Of a stretch of DNA of 6,368 nt, positions 5,123-6,368 are shown in pieces; positions within the stretch are counted from its first letter, which is position 1; each line of letters starts with the position of its first letter. This DNA comes from CAZTEB01 sp964612735 (GTDB lineage: Bacteria > Patescibacteriota > Microgenomatia > UBA1400 > PJMF01), in contig CAZTEB010000046.1 of assembly GCA_964612735.1 (NCBI GenBank), positions 1-6,368 of the forward strand. The letters run 5' to 3'. Made by a program: the position numbers and the translations under genes. The notes beneath the pieces were generated by a model. It saw only the letters and a list, made by a program, of their open reading frames with translations. It did not search any database and had not been told where the DNA came from.

Positions 5123-6368
5123 TTAGCGTAGTTCCATATAGATACGTCGAATGCCTGCTGAAGCCGACTGCTCTTTTTTGATCGTGATGGCTCCAATCTC
5201 GCCCGTACGCTCTACGTGTGGACCACCGCACAACTCTTTAGAAACCCAACCAGAGGTAGAAAAACGCTCGAGATCTTGCCGTCCTTCAGGATCTGTACCA
5301 ATGGTATACACACTTACCTCATCTGGATACTTTTCCCTAAAGAAAGCGATGGCTCCTGAGGCAAGGGCGGCATCTTTGGTCATGATTTGCTTGGTAACGG
5401 GTAGGTCGGCAGCCACCCAGTCGGCGATCAGCTGCTCAACGCGCTCTTTCTCATCAGAAGTTAGAGCTCGATCAAAAGAAAAATCAAACCGCAGGCGCTT
5501 CTGAGTGATGTTGGATCCTTGTTGCTGGACCGTGTCACCAAGCACTTGGCGGAGAGCGGCTTGTAGTAAGTGGGTTGCGGTATGGTACTTAAGAGTCGTC
5601 TCGCTGTGATCTGCTAAACCACCTTTAAACTTACTAGCAGAGCCTTCTCTGGAAGCCTGAGCGTGCTGGGTGCGAAGTTTTTCAAATGCCTCGACGATGT
5701 CTTGGCGATGATCTAACTCATCTTTACCAAACCACCAAGGAAAGAGCTCTGATGCTGAGCGGGCCTCATCAAGATATATATCCACTGGCAAACCCTCACT
5801 CTGGAAGTAGTCAAAGGCATGAGCAGCGACTGCCGCAGCATCGGGAAAGCCGCTTTGACGAGATTCCCAATCTTTGTGGAGTTTTCTCAAGGCTTTAGCT
5901 AGTACTTTGCTGAACTGTCGCTCTTCCTCAGTCAACACTTGAGCAACCTGAGTAGCTACTTTAGCCACCTCTGGATACTGCTGAGAATACAAGTCGGCTA
6001 CCAATGGCACCAACTCAGCTAAAAATGGCTCAGTGATACCAAGTTGTTGAGCGCTGCGAACAGCTCGGCGCACCAATCTACGAGCAAAGTAACCCTGTTC
6101 TTTATTGGAAGGATAGACGCCATCTGAAGCTAGCATCACTGCTGCCCGAGCATGGTCGAGCACGACTCGAAATGAAGCGCGCGAATCATCATCAGAAGAG
6201 TAGCTTTTGCCAGAGAGCTCTTCTAGCTTCTTAATAAGTAACTCAAAAATGTCTGTCAAGAAAACGTCTGGGTCATCATTCTTGGCGGCTAGAATCCGCT
6301 CCAAACCTCCACCAAAGTCAACATTCTTATTGGGAAGTAGCTCAAATCCTTGGTCAGTCCTGATGTAC
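5123..6368 (-). CDS. alaS: alanine--tRNA ligase, C-terminal portion (start outside the window)
   Basis: Charges tRNA-Ala with alanine. The fragment is 414 aa and lacks the first aminoacylation motifs, which lie upstream of the window. It starts just before class II motif 3, NVDFGGGLERIL (15-26; compare VDTGMGLER in E. coli). Then come DGVYPSNKEQGYFARRLVRRA (82-102), the conserved tRNA-recognition helix region, and EGLPVDIYLDEA (191-202). The editing domain has the zinc/catalytic pairs HTATH (262-266) and CGGPH (380-384), and the protein ends at AGIRRIYMELR. Two parts present in E. coli AlaRS are absent: the beta-barrel of about 100 residues before HxxxH (here SASKFKGG runs almost directly into YHTATH), and the entire C-terminal C-Ala domain. 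The reading frame is intact, so this is a compact form rather than a broken gene. The stop is TAA. A gap of 67 or 76 nt separates it from the next gene. Confidence 0.95.
   Translation of the reverse strand, partial: YIRTDQGFELLPNKNVDFGGGLERILAAKNDDPDVFLTDIFELLIKKLEELSGKSYSSDDDSRASFRVVLDHARAAVMLASDGVYPSNKEQGYFARRLVRRAVRSAQQLGITEPFLAELVPLVADLYSQQYPEVAKVATQVAQVLTEEERQFSKVLAKALRKLHKDWESRQSGFPDAAAVAAHAFDYFQSEGLPVDIYLDEARSASELFPWWFGKDELDHRQDIVEAFEKLRTQHAQASREGSASKFKGGLADHSETTLKYHTATHLLQAALRQVLGDTVQQQGSNITQKRLRFDFSFDRALTSDEKERVEQLIADWVAADLPVTKQIMTKDAALASGAIAFFREKYPDEVSVYTIGTDPEGRQDLERFSTSGWVSKELCGGPHVERTGEIGAITIKKEQSASAGIRRIYMELR

Noticed and set aside
5151..5898. Plus-strand frames opposite alaS (5151-5504, 5686-5898)
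   Set aside because: Both are antisense to conserved AlaRS motifs, including the editing-site Cys/His codons; they are shadow frames.

Overview
The window is a compact, entirely minus-strand block of housekeeping and cell-envelope genes. Read in the direction of transcription (from the high-coordinate end down) it contains: the 3' two thirds of alaS (5123-6368, start outside the window); a large single-pass membrane protein with a degenerate actin-like (ASKHA) N-terminal half and a baseplate-J-like outer half (2773-5046); a sortase (1810-2760); ruvX/yqgF (1392-1784); mltG (369-1358, or from 1376); and the first 85 codons of rpoB (1-257, continuing outside the window).

The gene content suggests a Patescibacteria/CPR bacterium with the standard genetic code. 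Four things point that way: a shortened alanyl-tRNA synthetase without the C-Ala domain; a sortase of the type with an 'FST...L..GDEI' core; the 'GLSENEM' form of RuvX, which replaces the usual GLPLNxDG; and a baseplate-J-like membrane protein of a kind often seen in these genomes. I place it no lower than that superphylum. No in-frame TGA occurs in about 2,000 codons, so the UGA-to-Gly code of Gracilibacteria/Absconditabacteria is not in use. All five visible stops are nevertheless UAG (four) or UAA (one).

The alaS-ruvX-mltG arrangement recalls the Firmicutes cluster alaS-yrzL(ireB)-yrrK(ruvX)-yrzB-yrrL(mltG). Here the small gene between alaS and ruvX is replaced by two envelope genes. The block therefore joins translation (AlaRS), rRNA maturation (RuvX), peptidoglycan strand termination (MltG) and surface assembly (sortase and the baseplate-J-like protein), and it ends at the RNA polymerase beta gene.

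Intergenic gaps are short: 76 or 67 nt (alaS to the J protein), 12 nt, 25 nt, 15 or 33 nt, and 111 nt (mltG to rpoB). Only rpoB has a clear Shine-Dalgarno sequence. The ruvX and mltG starts share an unusual palindrome placed directly before the start codon, together with extended -10-like boxes close enough to suggest leaderless or nearly leaderless transcripts. The rpoB leader carries a plausible sigma70-type promoter and three inverted repeats of identical 5-6-5 geometry, one of them followed by a U-run. No RNA genes, CRISPR arrays, insertion sequences or att sites were seen, and no stretch over 300 bases lacks a gene.
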